NCBI GenBank assembly: GCA_977006965.1
Contig: OZ345378.1
Location: forward strand, 744,001 to 808,000
DNA: 64,000 nucleotides
Direction of reading: 5' to 3'
DNA from: Phymatolithon calcareum
Lineage: Eukaryota > Rhodophyta > Florideophyceae > Hapalidiales
Shown: positions 11,640 to 23,600 of the stretch, in pieces
How positions within the stretch are numbered: position 1 is the first letter of the stretch
How the letters are laid out: each line of letters starts with the position of its first letter
Position numbers and translations under genes: made by a program
Notes under the pieces: generated by a model
Told to the model about the DNA's origin: nothing
Databases searched by the model: none
Seen by the model: the letters and a program-made list of their open reading frames with translations, nothing else

Positions 11640-12870
11640 AGGCTGCTAAGGTTGTGCATGGTCAGGATGCGAAAAACGGTAGGGCGTCCTGTGCTGTTCA
11701 GATGAGAGAAACTGTAATTTCACATTTTCTTCTCTGTCGGAAAAGTGGAACATGATTTACATTACAGTATCCAGCGGAATTGCTTATTGTTTCTCATCGG
11801 GACACAATATATACGCCGGATTCCGTCCCGATGAGAAAAATTTTGTTCTACAGCTTTATTCTCTCCAAAAAACTTGGAACACATTTCGTTAGGTTGGAGT
11901 AGAAATCGCATCGTACACTGTATACATTTATGGGCGCACGTCACGTATCATATTCGTTCACAATTATATACACTCTCGTGACTAAGTCTCGAGGATGATG
12001 TACATTATGGACTACTGTAGATTGCGGGATTCTGTTTGCCAAATTCTTTCGTCACTGGTCTGTAAGTGATGGACATTTCCTGGTTTGCTTGCAGTGCTAA
12101 GCCAAGGCAGCGCTCACAGAACGAATATGTATAACGGCCTGACCGCTTCTTCAACATCGGCACTTCTCTCAAGTGCCCGTATCAGAGCTGCTCCTCATGC
12201 GCGGACTGTACATGTGCCGACTTCGAGTTCCTGTCCCGTTAGTGTAACTGTCCTTTCTCGTGTGTCTGGAAACTGCGTGTCAGCAATGCTCCTAATGCAA
12301 CAGCAGAAGGGTCAGTCGCGGTTTGTATATAGTAGCCCAGCCGTTAGGACCTGCTAGGACAGTTTTGAATTTAAATTACTATTTTCATCTTGTAACACGA
12401 GTGGTTGCCACAGCACATGCGTACATTAAGCAGTCGGCAAGAGCCCAAAATAATGTACTATAAGATAACTACTGTACTGTCCGTGAAAGCTGTTTTTGCA
12501 AATAAAAATCCAATCCTTAGAGCGCCACTTCGGCACGATCTTCCTCCCTTGAATCAAATTTGCAGCTTTTCCGGCAATCATCATTGTAGGTGCTCCAGTC
12601 TGACCTTCAGGATTGCTAGGCATTACAGAAGACTCCACGACTCGGTGGCATTCAATTCCATGCACCTGCAACCCAGGGTTGAGCACAGCCTTTTCATCAA
12701 CTCACATTCGGCACGTGCCCACCATGGCATTCACTGTATGACACGACTCGCGAATATAGTCTTCCAAATCCTCGCGAGTAGACGCTACGCTTGCTGGGTG
12801 CTTCTCCACTTCTCGAAACTCAGAAAGACCATCGTCCATGGCAATCTACGAAAAAGGCTTTCCCTATCAC
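11640..12870. other. No firmly recognised feature
   Basis: Low coding signal. Near 12150-12290 a plus-strand frame is Cys-rich (LKCPYQSCSSCADCTCADF) but is interrupted by a stop and matches no family I know. There are short frames elsewhere on both strands. Confidence 0.4.
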
Positions 12871-13860
12871 CCTCGTCGGACATTCAATTCGCTTGAATAC
12901 GCATCGAATCCCGCACGTCGACGGAGCGCAACGGCACAGAGCCCCGGGACCGTGGACGTGCGAGCACATTTTGCAACGTGAACCCAGCGGGACGCTGGGC
13001 TCTGTTTCGGAGGTACAAGACGCGCCAGCAAAGTCGGCGAGTGATTAGTAGCGATTAGGCTCCGACACGAATGGGATAAAGCAGAGCTGAAGATCGCAGG
13101 GTTCCAGGGCAGGGTCACTTTTTATGAGACTGCCTGCCTCACACATTGGGGATGTGACGCGCCCCTTTCCGCGGAAGGGTCCCCTCACATCGGATCCGCA
13201 AGCACAGCGTCCACACTCGCCAGCCCTACAAGTTCATCCATCTCTTTTGAGGTTGTGGTGGGCAGCGACGATCGTACTATTCTCGCTCGCGAAATCGGTC
13301 GCGGCTCTGAAGCCGGCTGCAAGAGCATGTGCCAGATCGCAATATTCGCCTCTCCGAGCGCTTCATCTGTGGGAAGTCTACTCGGTGCGCGCGCCCGTTT
13401 TCTTCCGGGTACACCCTTTACGCCGTATCGAAGACCACGTCCGCTACCGGAAGATCTCGTGATGCTAATCGATGATAATAAATCCGAGCGCAACGAACGA
13501 CTCCATTTGCGACTACGTGGCAAGGTATCAGCTCGTTCTTCTCCGGACCGCATCGAAGGCGGCGCAGCCGCTGAGGAGGTGGCCATCGGGACTGGGGCAG
13601 CAGCACTTCGGGTGGGCGGTCTGCTTTCGCTAATATCTTTGCCGATGGGCATTGTCGGGTGACATCAGCGAACGAGCATGGACTACGAGATATTGCGTTG
13701 TGGTAGTGGGCTGTTTGCGGTGGATATGAGGCCGGTGAATGCCGCTTCGCTGCCGGATGCGAAGGAGAAGCCCGAAGGGTTGGAGGGCTTTTAAACAATT
13801 TTATGGACAGACGCGCGGATCTGTCTGTGACGAAATTGTAAGTAGTCATCGCGTTCTGTC
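12871..13860. other. GC-richer island with overlapping open frames, coding status undecided
   Basis: Visibly richer in G+C than its flanks. It carries frames of 135 codons (plus, 13255-13662) and 155 codons (minus, 13185-13652) that overlap, so at most one is real. A short plus frame just downstream (13679-13795) ends cleanly in TAA. No motifs were recognised. This may be single-copy host sequence left between repeats. Confidence 0.3.
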
Positions 13861-15121
13861 TTCATCGAAACACGTCTCCGCGTGAAGTACCTGGCAGCAG
13901 TTCATACGGTTTGACTATGACCCTGAGTGGATGCAGGCAACGAAATATTAGGATACTTCGTTGCGTGAAAATGCAACCGATGCAGTACTTCGCCGTGGTG
14001 ATTGTCCTGCCAGCGCTATCGCAGACTATAGCCTAACTCTTTTGGTGAGGGACGCTACAGTACTTCCTACTTATTATATGTGTGCAAATGTAGTGCTAGG
14101 CCCCCTCATATGGCCATCGAAACAGCCCTTCGTACACACAGTGCTTGTAGGATATGGTGAAAATGTCAATCTGCGGAATTAAGAACGATCAGATACACAG
14201 GATGTAAACTTGGCACAACGCGCTCTCCGAGCCATGTACTGTCCAGTACTGTTGAACAGTCCGACAACATTTTAGTCAAACATGATAGTGGTGTTTCCTT
14301 CACGTGAGAGTCGGCCAAGGAGTCATCTGTGTACTTCGCACGTTCCTCTGTGTTTACTATCCTGTACGCGCATAGAGACGTTATGCCCGTCAAGTCTTAC
14401 CACGCGTGTTACATTCGCACGTTTTAACCGTACGTGGTTACACCGAAACCCTCGAATTGCTCCTCACATCTTTGTCAAGTGCTCCTCTATATTAGAACCT
14501 ATGTCATCCCTTAAGTCAATGGCGTCAAACATAATCGGCCCAAAACGGGCGTGCTCAACTCGAATCACATGTTGCTGAGCCTCCCGCAGCAGGTGACTTA
14601 TCTCTTGCATAAGCAGCCTCCAGCGGTGTCAGAGAATGGTATCCAGTAATGAGAAGGTAGCTCAATCACTTTCATCTTGGCATGCAATGTGGCCTTCCCC
14701 TGTTCCGGCAGTCGTCCAGTCGCACGACACACATTCCGGTAGAGACGAGGCTACTTCTGCGGCGGTGTCCGAAAGTTCGGTTGCGATGGATACGCCAACC
14801 TGAACAACGGCGCGAGCTTTGCGCGGCAGTTTACCTCTCAGTGGCATACCGTGTGCAAGGGTTGGGGCGTTAATGGTACCGCGAGTCGAAGCATGCTCGC
14901 CTGCTCCGCCAAGCACTTGGCAATCTGAATACGGCTGTCTATACTCAATGTGTATGCACGCGTAATTTTTTATTTTTGTTTTTCATATTCTTCCCTTGAC
15001 TGTCCTTGCGTAGTGTACAACACAATTAAAAAAACTACTTAATCTGTCCTGCATCCCCAGGCACTCGATACAGTTTCGGATATCGAGTCAGGCTATTATT
15101 ATGGACATCAACAGCAACACT
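13861..15121. other. No recognised feature
   Basis: Only short frames, no repeats found elsewhere in the window and no structural motifs. A/T-rich stretch around 14960-15060 just 3' of the two-exon gene. Confidence 0.4.
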
Positions 15122-16178
15122 TTAGATCAATATTTCCATTTTGAGCTTCTTAGACAATGGCACAGCACCTTCCGAGAATTTCTTTTTGACGAGTACCATT
15201 CGCGGCTTAATGTGCAGCCCTTTTAAGTAAAACGAACCAACGACATGAAACCAGACGCACACGTGCTGCCCATCGATTCCGCTCGCATCATTTTGCTGCT
15301 TGTCGCACTCGTCAAGCACGAGAGGAGTTGGGCACGCAAAAAAGCTTCCCGGTTTCTGTATTTCAGAGGTTGTTTCGGGAATTAGAAAGAACGAAGATTG
15401 ATTCCTCGGTTTGTGAGGAGAAGCAGCGTTGTTGAAAATCATGAAATTGTCAACATTCGGACCTGTGGGAGATGTTAGGAAAATAAGAGTGAACAATTTC
15501 GATAGGATACAACATGTGCAAAGAGTGAGCTGGCTTACCATGTGTACTGACGTGAATATCCGCCACTTTGATCTTGTTCAATCTTGCCAACTCAGACATG
15601 TTTTCAGGAGTGTTGAAAAGGCGCCCAAACTTTCCGAATACCTCATGCGCACCGAGTAGATCATCAGTTGCAAGGTCAATGACGATACGGTAGCGGTCTA
15701 GTTTCGCCCCTGCAGGGCGGTTACAGGAAAATTGATGCGGAAGGAGTGTAGCATCCGTGACCTCCCCTTCAATTGTAAAAAGTTTGATTCTCTCGGACGC
15801 TTTGTCAACTAAATAGACCTGTTGGTCGCTCCTCATATCTCCAAAAACGAATTTGGCTTCTTTGACATCGAATGAACTGAGGGCCTCCGCTTTTAGATGT
15901 TCAATCTTTTGCATGAATATCTTGAGAGGGGACAGTGTTACCACATTAACAGAGGGTGTGGAAACCATTAGGGGGCGCGGTTCTGGAACTGGCTTGAAGG
16001 CGGTAAGGTTCTCTTCTTCAGGTGGGAGCTTCTCAATGGTGCGCGATGACACTCCGGCACGGGGATGTTTTTTCTTGTTAGGCCCAGACATTAAAGATCC
16101 CTTTTCAGAGCGGTTTGCGGATTTTGTCGATGTCGATCGTAAATGTACTTTCGATGATGATTCCATCTTGTGAGTCAA
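15122..16178 (-). CDS. Two-exon gene of unknown function, associated with the composite repeat
   Basis: Exon 1 is 15539-16178 and exon 2 is 15122-15462, joined by a 76-nt GT-AG intron. Spliced length is 981 nt, 326 residues, with no internal stop. The first 55 residues are basic and Ser/Lys-rich (NKKKHPRAG), which could be a nuclear localisation signal. The rest is a mixed alpha/beta-looking protein with no signal peptide or membrane segment, and no family I recognise. The first ATG (16178) and the next (16166) both lie close behind a TATAAA. The 5' end and promoter recur at 6805-7030 and the promoter alone at 2130-2235, each followed by R1, so the gene appears to belong to the repeat. It is the only copy here that is intact. 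Alternatives: a host gene whose 5' end was captured, or a proteic factor of a new element. Confidence 0.7.
15463..15538 (-). other. Spliceosomal intron, 76 nt
   Basis: On the minus strand the donor reads catg|gtaagcc and the acceptor ctcccacag|gtccg. A branch-point-like TTCCTAAC lies shortly before the acceptor. Splicing joins ...VSTHG to PNVDNF and keeps the frame open for another 113 codons; without splicing the frame ends at 15450. Confidence 0.8.
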
Positions 16179-16179
16179 C

Positions 16180-17400
16180 TTTCTTTACTTAAGGTCCTAT
16201 GCATAAAACCATTTATAGACTCGAGAATATCTTCAGTGCTGCGTTTCGATGCTTCAAAAATTCTCAACGCAAAGACTGAGTAAACGGTTTACATTCTAGA
16301 CTAACCTTTGTTACAAAGCTGTTCATATAACGCAATGTGTAAGGCTTCATGGTAGAGATGACCTTTAAAGAGAAAACCAACATAGCAGTTACGGAACCAG
16401 GGAGCGACACTTTTTGCGAGTGCTCTTAATAGTACTAGGAGGCGCATACATCAAGCAGTAATGATCACCAACCTGGAGCATTACCGAAAGTGTACCGTTT
16501 TTTAATCGCCAGACTTTAAAAACAACGATATAGTTTTCAGATGCTGTAAATCGTAATCAGTGATGTTTGAGTTCAATAAGATATTCAGTGTGATCTTAGG
16601 GTGGATGCGAGTGGAAACGTGAATGGGTGATATGAGCGACAATAGCCAGAGATGGCCCATGTCGACAATTCTTTGATATATTAGTTCGGAAATTCTAACT
16701 GAGCATGTAGCGGTACCTCCTGCCACTGCTCTAAATAACATAGGCAGGACACGAAAAAATCATGTCGAAGGGATTGAGGAAGGAGTACACGTAACTATGG
16801 TCGGGCGCAGAGAGGTTGTAGTCTGATCGAGCTGTTATAGAGAGGAAACGGACACTGTCGGTGACTCGGTGGTGGAAACTGTCGCTTCTTAGGGCCAAAG
16901 ATTTCCACCGTTGTCGAAATGTCGGGCATTCCGGACGTCCTATTAGGAAGTATAGAAGATGTTGATGGTGAAAGTGCAATTGAGAATGTGTATCGTGCAT
17001 GCGAAGAGTACTCGCAATTGTCCCTCTAATACGTACATGAATAGTTGGGATTAATGTCGGTAGATCTGGAAGTAATCAGTGATAGTTGATTTCATGTGAA
17101 TATTCGAGTGAGAATAAGGAGGGTTCGAGCGGAAACGAGAATGGGTGATTTGAGCGACAACAGTCAGAGACGGCCCATGCTGACAATTCTATGACATCGT
17201 AGTTACGAAATTCGAACTGAGTATATACCGGTACCTCCTGCCACTGCTCTAAAGAATACTGGCAGGACACGAAGTAATCACGTCCGAAGGATGCAGGGAG
17301 GCAGAAAGGATGTAGGCTAAGCGAGCGGTGGTAGAGAAGAAACGGACCCTGTCGGTGACTCGGTGGTGGAATCTGCGAACAGAGACAATTTTTCCTTACC
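16180..17400 (+). repeat. Composite repeat copy D: leader, short R1 piece, two R2 copies
   Basis: 16163-16270 is the leader. 16270-16470 matches R1 copy C at about 7490-7690 (ctaacctttgttacaaag..., gttacggaa...). Then R2 appears twice, around 16510-16760 and 17045-17290, each with the 'cctcctgccactgctctaaa' landmark. This places R1 and R2 directly behind the promoter of the intact two-exon gene. Confidence 0.7.
16212..16217 (-). promoter_or_regulatory. TATA box of the two-exon gene
   Basis: Minus-strand TATAAATGG, about 35 nt before the first ATG, preserved in the leader copies at 2192-2197 and 6968-6973 with flanking sequence. Confidence 0.5.
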
Positions 17401-18265
17401 GATAAAGACTATCTCTGTTGTCTAATTGTGGGGCACATCTGACGTGCTATTAGGGAGTGTAGATGATGTTGATGTTGATAAGGCAAACAAGAATGAGTAT
17501 CTTGTACATGAATAGTGCTTGTACTGGTCCCTTTAATGCGTGAGTGAACATTAGTGGTTAATATCTGCAATATCCAGTAGATTGTTTGTAATCGGGACAC
17601 GATATAGTCTTTAGTACTAATGACGCGCAAAATTTTGTGTTTCAGATCACGCAAAGGTTAAAAAGCACAAAAATCAGTCACGCTCTCCCCAAATACGTCG
17701 CAGCTTATTTTGTGTTTGAGGAAGGCCCCAGTGAGAAAAACTGTGTTTGCGACTACACAAAACGTGACATGTGCCCAAAACGTGACAGGTTTAACACGCA
17801 CAAATCCCGTATTTGTGTTTTCAAAAAGTTGCCAATGAGATAAGCTGTGGTGTCGTATATGTACGTTTGATTACTGTAGTGTGCCATGGTGTAGATAGAT
17901 GTGGAACTAATTTCAAAAAGAATCAAGGCACGAGTATTTGTGGCAATTGGCAGTGTCGCTGTTCATGAATCCTTTCGTTTGCTGGGAAATTACCTGCCCC
18001 AAATCCATTCGGTGATGGGGCTAGTGCGGTCTGTTTTCGGATATCTTGTACTTATTTTTCCGTCGCGCAGCGTCTTGAGACGAAGCCGATCTGACAGCAC
18101 ATTTACAGAATCAAACTCGATCATGAATGTGATTCCGTACATGGATGAGACGTATGCACCCACCTATGTGGCATGAGTGTAGAGCTAAACAAGGCGAGAT
18201 GGGTCAGCTGGAAGGAGTTCTGCATTGCATTCTACGAAGCACGCAAGTCATTTCATTGAAGGCAC
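17401..18265. other. No recognised feature
   Basis: Short frames only (longest 91 codons, plus, 17901-18176). No motif and no repeat shared with the rest of the window. Confidence 0.4.
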
Positions 18266-18530
18266 ATATTAATTTTTCACTATTGCGCTGGAAATCACAT
18301 TCCGTGCACGAGGGGGATCTTCTAAAACGCCTTCTCTGCCGTTTGGCAGTCGGACAGACGTGATTACTAGTTTCAGTAAAAACAAGAACAACGGACTTAT
18401 GTTAGTCTTTCGTTTAGTTCTTAGCATGCAGTTTCCTAAAAATGCTATCAACTTGCACAATTATTGAAGTGTTCCGCTTTTTAGTTGCCAGAATTGAGAA
18501 ACATCGATATAGTTTTCATATTTTGAACAC
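18266..18530 (+). repeat. R1 3' end fragment
   Basis: Matches 4110-4340 (cgtgcacgag...ccgtttggcag...cagacgtgatt...aaacaagaacaacgg) and continues to 'atagttttcatatttt', where it is interrupted by the TIR element that follows. It resumes at 19130. Confidence 0.65.
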
Positions 18531-19129
18531 ACCTGTCGCCTAAGAGTGGGCACCAAAAAGTACCTTTCAAAGGGTTCCGAAAGGCATGAATTTTATAAAA
18601 TATTGACCGATCACAAATTGTTCGGTTCTTTGGAAATCGGAGGTCGAGCTTGGTAACACTACGGCGTTATTTTTCCGCCTAAGAAAATCCTTGGAGCTAA
18701 GGAGAGCGATGAAAACCTGCCTTCCGCAGGAAAGACAGATAACTTGAGGTGATGGGGAAATTGTGAACAAAGTGGTGGGCACCTTCCACTATCGAAGAGG
18801 GAGCTCACTATTATCCCTTTAGTTTCCACATTTCATTTCTAATCTCCTACTCGTTGCTTATGATACATGATTTTCGAGCAATATTCCTGGAAAAACGTCT
18901 GCTTCAAGTTATTTGCCATTTTTCCGAAGCACCATGAAACAGTGATGGACGCCTTTTTTTGGAGCATTGTGGAGTGAAAAGGAAACAGCGCAGGTCCTGC
19001 TTTTCAAGATCAATATCTAAAAAAATGTTCCATTTCGAAGGATAGAAAAATCATTTAATTCGGAATTCGATTTAGCGTAGATGACTTTTTCGGACGTGCA
19101 AATCACGGTTCCACTCTTAGGCGACGGGT
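18531..19129 (+). mobile_element. Small non-autonomous DNA element with 19-bp terminal inverted repeats
   Basis: Left end acctgtcgcctaagagtgg (18531-18549); right end is its inverted complement with one mismatch (19111-19129). It sits exactly where an R1-to-R2 junction present elsewhere (16530-16555 and 4330-4350) is interrupted, which supports insertion. There is no coding capacity. The 8-bp flanks (ttgaacac and ttgttaaa) are only partly alike, so the target duplication is uncertain and the superfamily is unassigned. Confidence 0.65.
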
Positions 19130-19605
19130 TTGTTAAATTGTAATCAGTGTTGGTTGAGTTCAGATAGATATTCAGTGTGATCTTAGTGTGGATGCGATTG
19201 AATACTACAATGGGTGATGTTAGCGACAATAGCCAGAGATGGAACATGATGACAATTCTATGATGCAGTAGTTACGCATTTCGAACTGAGCATGTAACAG
19301 TACCTCCTGTCACTGCTCCAAAGAACATTGGCAGGACACGAAGCAATGAAATGGACACTGTCGGTAACTCGGTGGTGGGAGCTGTCTCTGCTTGCGGCAA
19401 AAGATTAATCGTTGAGGTGAATATTCATTGTGAGATTAGGGCGAATTCGACTGGAAACGAGAATGGATGATTTGCGCGACAATAGCCAGAGATGACCCAT
19501 GCTGAAAATGCTGTGATATAGTAATTACGTAATTTGAACTATGCCTCCTGCCACTTCTCTAAAGAAAATTGGCAGGAAACGAAGCAATCCTCTCCAAAGG
19601 ATGCG
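19130..19605 (+). repeat. R2 module, two further copies
   Basis: Copies around 19140-19345 and 19410-19600 with the usual 'tgatcttagtgtggatgcga'-like and 'cctcctg.cact.ctc' landmarks. The second runs into the sequence before the (AAAAC)n array. Confidence 0.65.
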
Positions 19606-19900
19606 TTTATTACACCCTGTAAAGTTGCAAATCTTCACGCTTTCTGTGCAACAAAGCCCGCTCACTTCTTCTAGACACCTCTGAAATCGAGACAAACAAC
19701 GAACTACAACGCCCAACTCCACATAACTTCGTGAACAGTAATCGTGCCGTTCTCGCTCCACTACTGCCTCCGAATATACGCCATTTGAAAACATCCGAAA
19801 CGATTGAAACGGTTCCTTCTTTTCGATACTTATCAAATCGAGACAAACGCCCAACTCCAACACTTCGCAAGCAGAAATCACGAAGTTTCGGATCCACTAC
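19606..19900. other. Sequence between R2 and the microsatellite
   Basis: No gene. It contains a short internal direct repeat (tcgagacaaac...cgcccaactcca at about 19686 and 19839). It may include the 5' end of the Helitron, but no convincing 5'-TC terminus could be fixed. Confidence 0.35.
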
Positions 19901-20658
19901 AAAACAAAACAAAACAAAACAAAACAAAACAAAACAAAACAAAACAAAACAAAACAAAACAAAACAAAACAAAACAAAACAAAACAAAACAAAACAAAAC
20001 AAAACAAAACAAAACAAAACAAAACAAAACAAAACAAAACAAAACAAAACAAAACAAAACAAAACAAAACAAAACAAAACAAAACAAAACAAAACAAAAC
20101 AAAACAAAACAAAACAAAACAAAACAAAACAAAACAAAACAAAACAAAACAAAACAAAACAAAACAAAACAAAACAAAACAAAACAAAACAAAACAAAAC
20201 AAAACAAAACAAAACAAAACAAAACAAAACAAAACAAAACAAAACAAAACAAAACAAAACAAAACAAAACAAAACAAAACAAAACAAAACAAAACAAAAC
20301 AAAACAAAACAAAACAAAACAAAACAAAACAAAACAAAACAAAACAAAACAAAACAAAACAAAACAAAACAAAACAAAACAAAACAAAACAAAACAAAAC
20401 AAAACAAAACAAAACAAAACAAAACAAAACAAAACAAAACAAAACAAAACAAAACAAAACAAAACAAAACAAAACAAAACAAAACAAAACAAAACAAAAC
20501 AAAACAAAACAAAACAAAACAAAACAAAACAAAACAAAACAAAACAAAACAAAACAAAACAAAACAAAACAAAACAAAACAAAACAAAACAAAACAAAAC
20601 AAAACAAAACAAAACAAAACAAAACAAAACAAAACAAAACAAAACAAAACAAAACAAA
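19901..20658 (+). repeat. Perfect (AAAAC)n microsatellite, about 151 units
   Basis: 758 bases of uninterrupted aaaac units with no substitution. Long open frames across it on both strands (KQNKT and FVLFC repeats) arise because the unit has no stop in any frame; they are not genes. The array ends 13 bp before the first ATG of the Helitron frame. Confidence 0.98.
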
Positions 20659-20671
20659 GAATATCTCTATT

Positions 20672-23600
20672 ATGGGAAGGAAAAGAAAAACCGGTACGAA
20701 AACGTCCTCAAAAGGACCCGAAAAAATTAAAAAATCTTCTCCAATCTTTCCGAAAGTTAAGATATCTGGCGATATTATCCAATATGATTACAAATGCAAC
20801 TTCCCAATCCGAATTGCTCCGAAGATCAATAATACCGCTTTTCAAGAGGAAATATTTTCTCCAGTTAAATTAGCTTCAAAAGTTAATCACAGAGTTTTGC
20901 ATGAAGCAAGGAATTCTACAATTAAATTAGCTCCTCAAATCGAGCATAACGCACTTCTGGTCACGAGAGAAACGAAATCAATTCCAATCTTTCCCTTTAA
21001 TATACCCCAAAACAACATGTACTTTTCAAAAGGTTCTGTATCTTTAGATTCTCGCCCAGAGGAAGAAAGAATGAATAAAAATAAACGATTTTCAGAGATT
21101 TCAGCAGGGACAGAACCAGCATATTACGATGAATGCAATTATTCAATTAAATTAGCTCCCAGAATCGAGCGAACCGCACTTTCAAACTTTAAGGAGGAGA
21201 AATCTGTTCCGATTCTCCCGTTTGCTACAGTAAAGGAAAACGTATCTTCTTCTACAGATTCTGCAATTCTCGATCTTCCCCCTGAGGAAAAATTAGTAAA
21301 AATGAATAAAACTCTTCCAACCCTTCCATTTGGTAAACTGCAGAAAAATGTGCGCTTTACAATAGATTCTGCAGGTCTTGAGCTTCTTTCAGAGGAAAAA
21401 TTAGCAAAATTGACTGAAAATCAATCTTTTTCAGCAGTTTCAGAAGAGACAAAACGAGCCATTCATGAAGAATGCCGAAATATGCTTACAGGTACTTTTA
21501 TGGAACAAAAAGTATGTGCTGTATGCGATTCACGCACAAGAGAGAATCTATGTCCTCTTCGAGAACCTAGCAAAGACTTCTATTCTAGATGTTTGAATCG
21601 CCTTGCTCCATCTGCAGATTTACCAGAACAGTTGAAAAGCTTTTAAGATATATCCGGATATATTCCTGAGCTTAAAAATACACTCCTATCGAAACAGGGC
21701 GTTGAAGAAGATAGAAGTATCGAAAACATCTTCAGAATTAGAGTTTGCAATAAATGCTACAACTCTTTAAACCGCGGTTCCGAATACGAAAATAGCAATC
21801 CACCGAAATTCTCCATTGCGAATGGGTTCACTATAGGTCTACTCCCAAAATCAATCAATGATGCAACAGTGACGGAGAAAAGACTTACATCCCTCACTAA
21901 CATTAAAGGTCATACTATTATAGCACGTGGAGGAAAGCATAGGTTCATTAAAAGTCACTTCATTGTATTTTCCTCTCAGCCAGATGTCATAAAAGAAGGC
22001 ATCAACGAGCTCATTAAAGAGGAAGATAAATTATTGATTATTTTTACTAACCCAATGACAGATGCACAGAAGAGAGCCACGATGAGACGATATATCGCAC
22101 GAAAGGGAAAGATAAATGATCTTCTTGCCTTCTATATGGAAAACAATGCGCTGTATAAGTGTCTGGAAAGAAACGGAAGAGAAATATGCCGACTACAGAA
22201 CATATCTTCAAGTGCACAATCTGAGCTTGACAACATAAACACTGTGTACTATATAGACGATCGAATGTCCGCAGAAGAAATATCCGAAAATCAGAGTAAT
22301 ATCCGTAGACCGACAGTTCTTGACAGTGCTCAGAATCCAGATGAAGAAACTATCATACGACAAGATGCATCCCTTTTCACAAATGAAGAAGCTACAGAGC
22401 CTATCACAACGCTTAAAATGGCCACTGCACAAGTTATAGATGTGCAACAAGCTGGAAAGCTCCTACCTGCCAACTCTCCAAATTTCTTTGGTCGGCTTTT
22501 TCCTCATTTATTTCCTTTCGGATACGGACATCCGGACGTATCGAGAAATGTCAGTGTTAGTCTGGAAGAGTGTGTTAAACATTACTTGAAACTATCAAGT
22601 AGACGGTTTTCGCAGGACGAAACTTTTCCACTAATCGCATTCGACATTGTGTCCAGAAAACGAGCAATGTCTCACATTTCACTATCGTGCAGACTTAATC
22701 CAAAAGAAATCGAGATACTGAATGAAGTGAGTGCTTCTGATCTTGCAGGGCAGCTACAACAGGAAACTAGAAAGAGAGAAATTCTAAAAAACGGACACAA
22801 ATTCACTGAAAAGACGATGAATCACGGGGGGAAACGATTACTCAGGCGTGTAAATGCTGTACTAGGGAAAACATATGCTACAAACGAAGAACGGAAAATA
22901 TATCAGCGTAAAGCATGGAGTATGGCCGCTAAATATCACAGTGCTGCAATGTTCATTACAGTTACTCCTAATGAAAATGGAAATGCGACTGTAGCATTCT
23001 TTGCAGGTGACATAAACAGAGATAATCTAATAAGCATAACTGAGAACGACATTCCTTGTAATGCTTCTCGGATAGAAATAGCAGGAAGAGACCCAGTCTC
23101 GTGTGATTTGTTTTTCACAAATATTTTAGAACTGATTACTGGACCTATGATTGGCTTTGATATGAAGACGAAACTTCCACGAAAACAAGGTGGTCTTTTC
23201 GGTGTACCAAAAGCCTTCATGGGAGGTATAGAAAACCAAGGCAAGGGAACGTTACATGTTCATCTCATTGTGTTCTTAGCTGGATTTCCCAATAATTCTG
23301 ATGAGATCATGTTATTGCTGAAGACAGATAAAGATTTCCGAGATCGAATGAATTCATATATAGACTCCGTAATTAAATCCAGTGCAATTAATTCTGAAAG
23401 CGAGCTTGAATGTCCTAATTGTTTCTCGAAAGGCACTATCGAACCCACTAAGATTTCTAAGATAGCATATTCTCGAAATTTGAAATTTGAAACACCTCCA
23501 GAGACGTCAAAATGTAAAACATGTCAGAACAGTTTCGGAAGAGATGTAGTTATTCGTCATAACTTGAGGCGAATGAAAATGCAGTTATTTGAGCAATCCG

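Noticed and set aside
13185-13662. Overlapping 155- and 135-codon frames on opposite strands as a gene pair
   Set aside because: High G+C alone lengthens frames; no motif or codon evidence distinguishes them.
20664-20672. TCTCTATTA just before the RepHel ATG as the Helitron 5' terminus
   Set aside because: It resembles Helitron 5' ends, but it would leave only 8 bp before the ATG and no promoter; chance match in A/T-rich sequence is likelier.
19610-20873. Long open frames of 250-380 codons across the (AAAAC)n array on both strands
   Set aside because: The pentamer contains no stop codon in any frame, so every frame is open; the peptides are pure five-residue repeats without independent coding signal.
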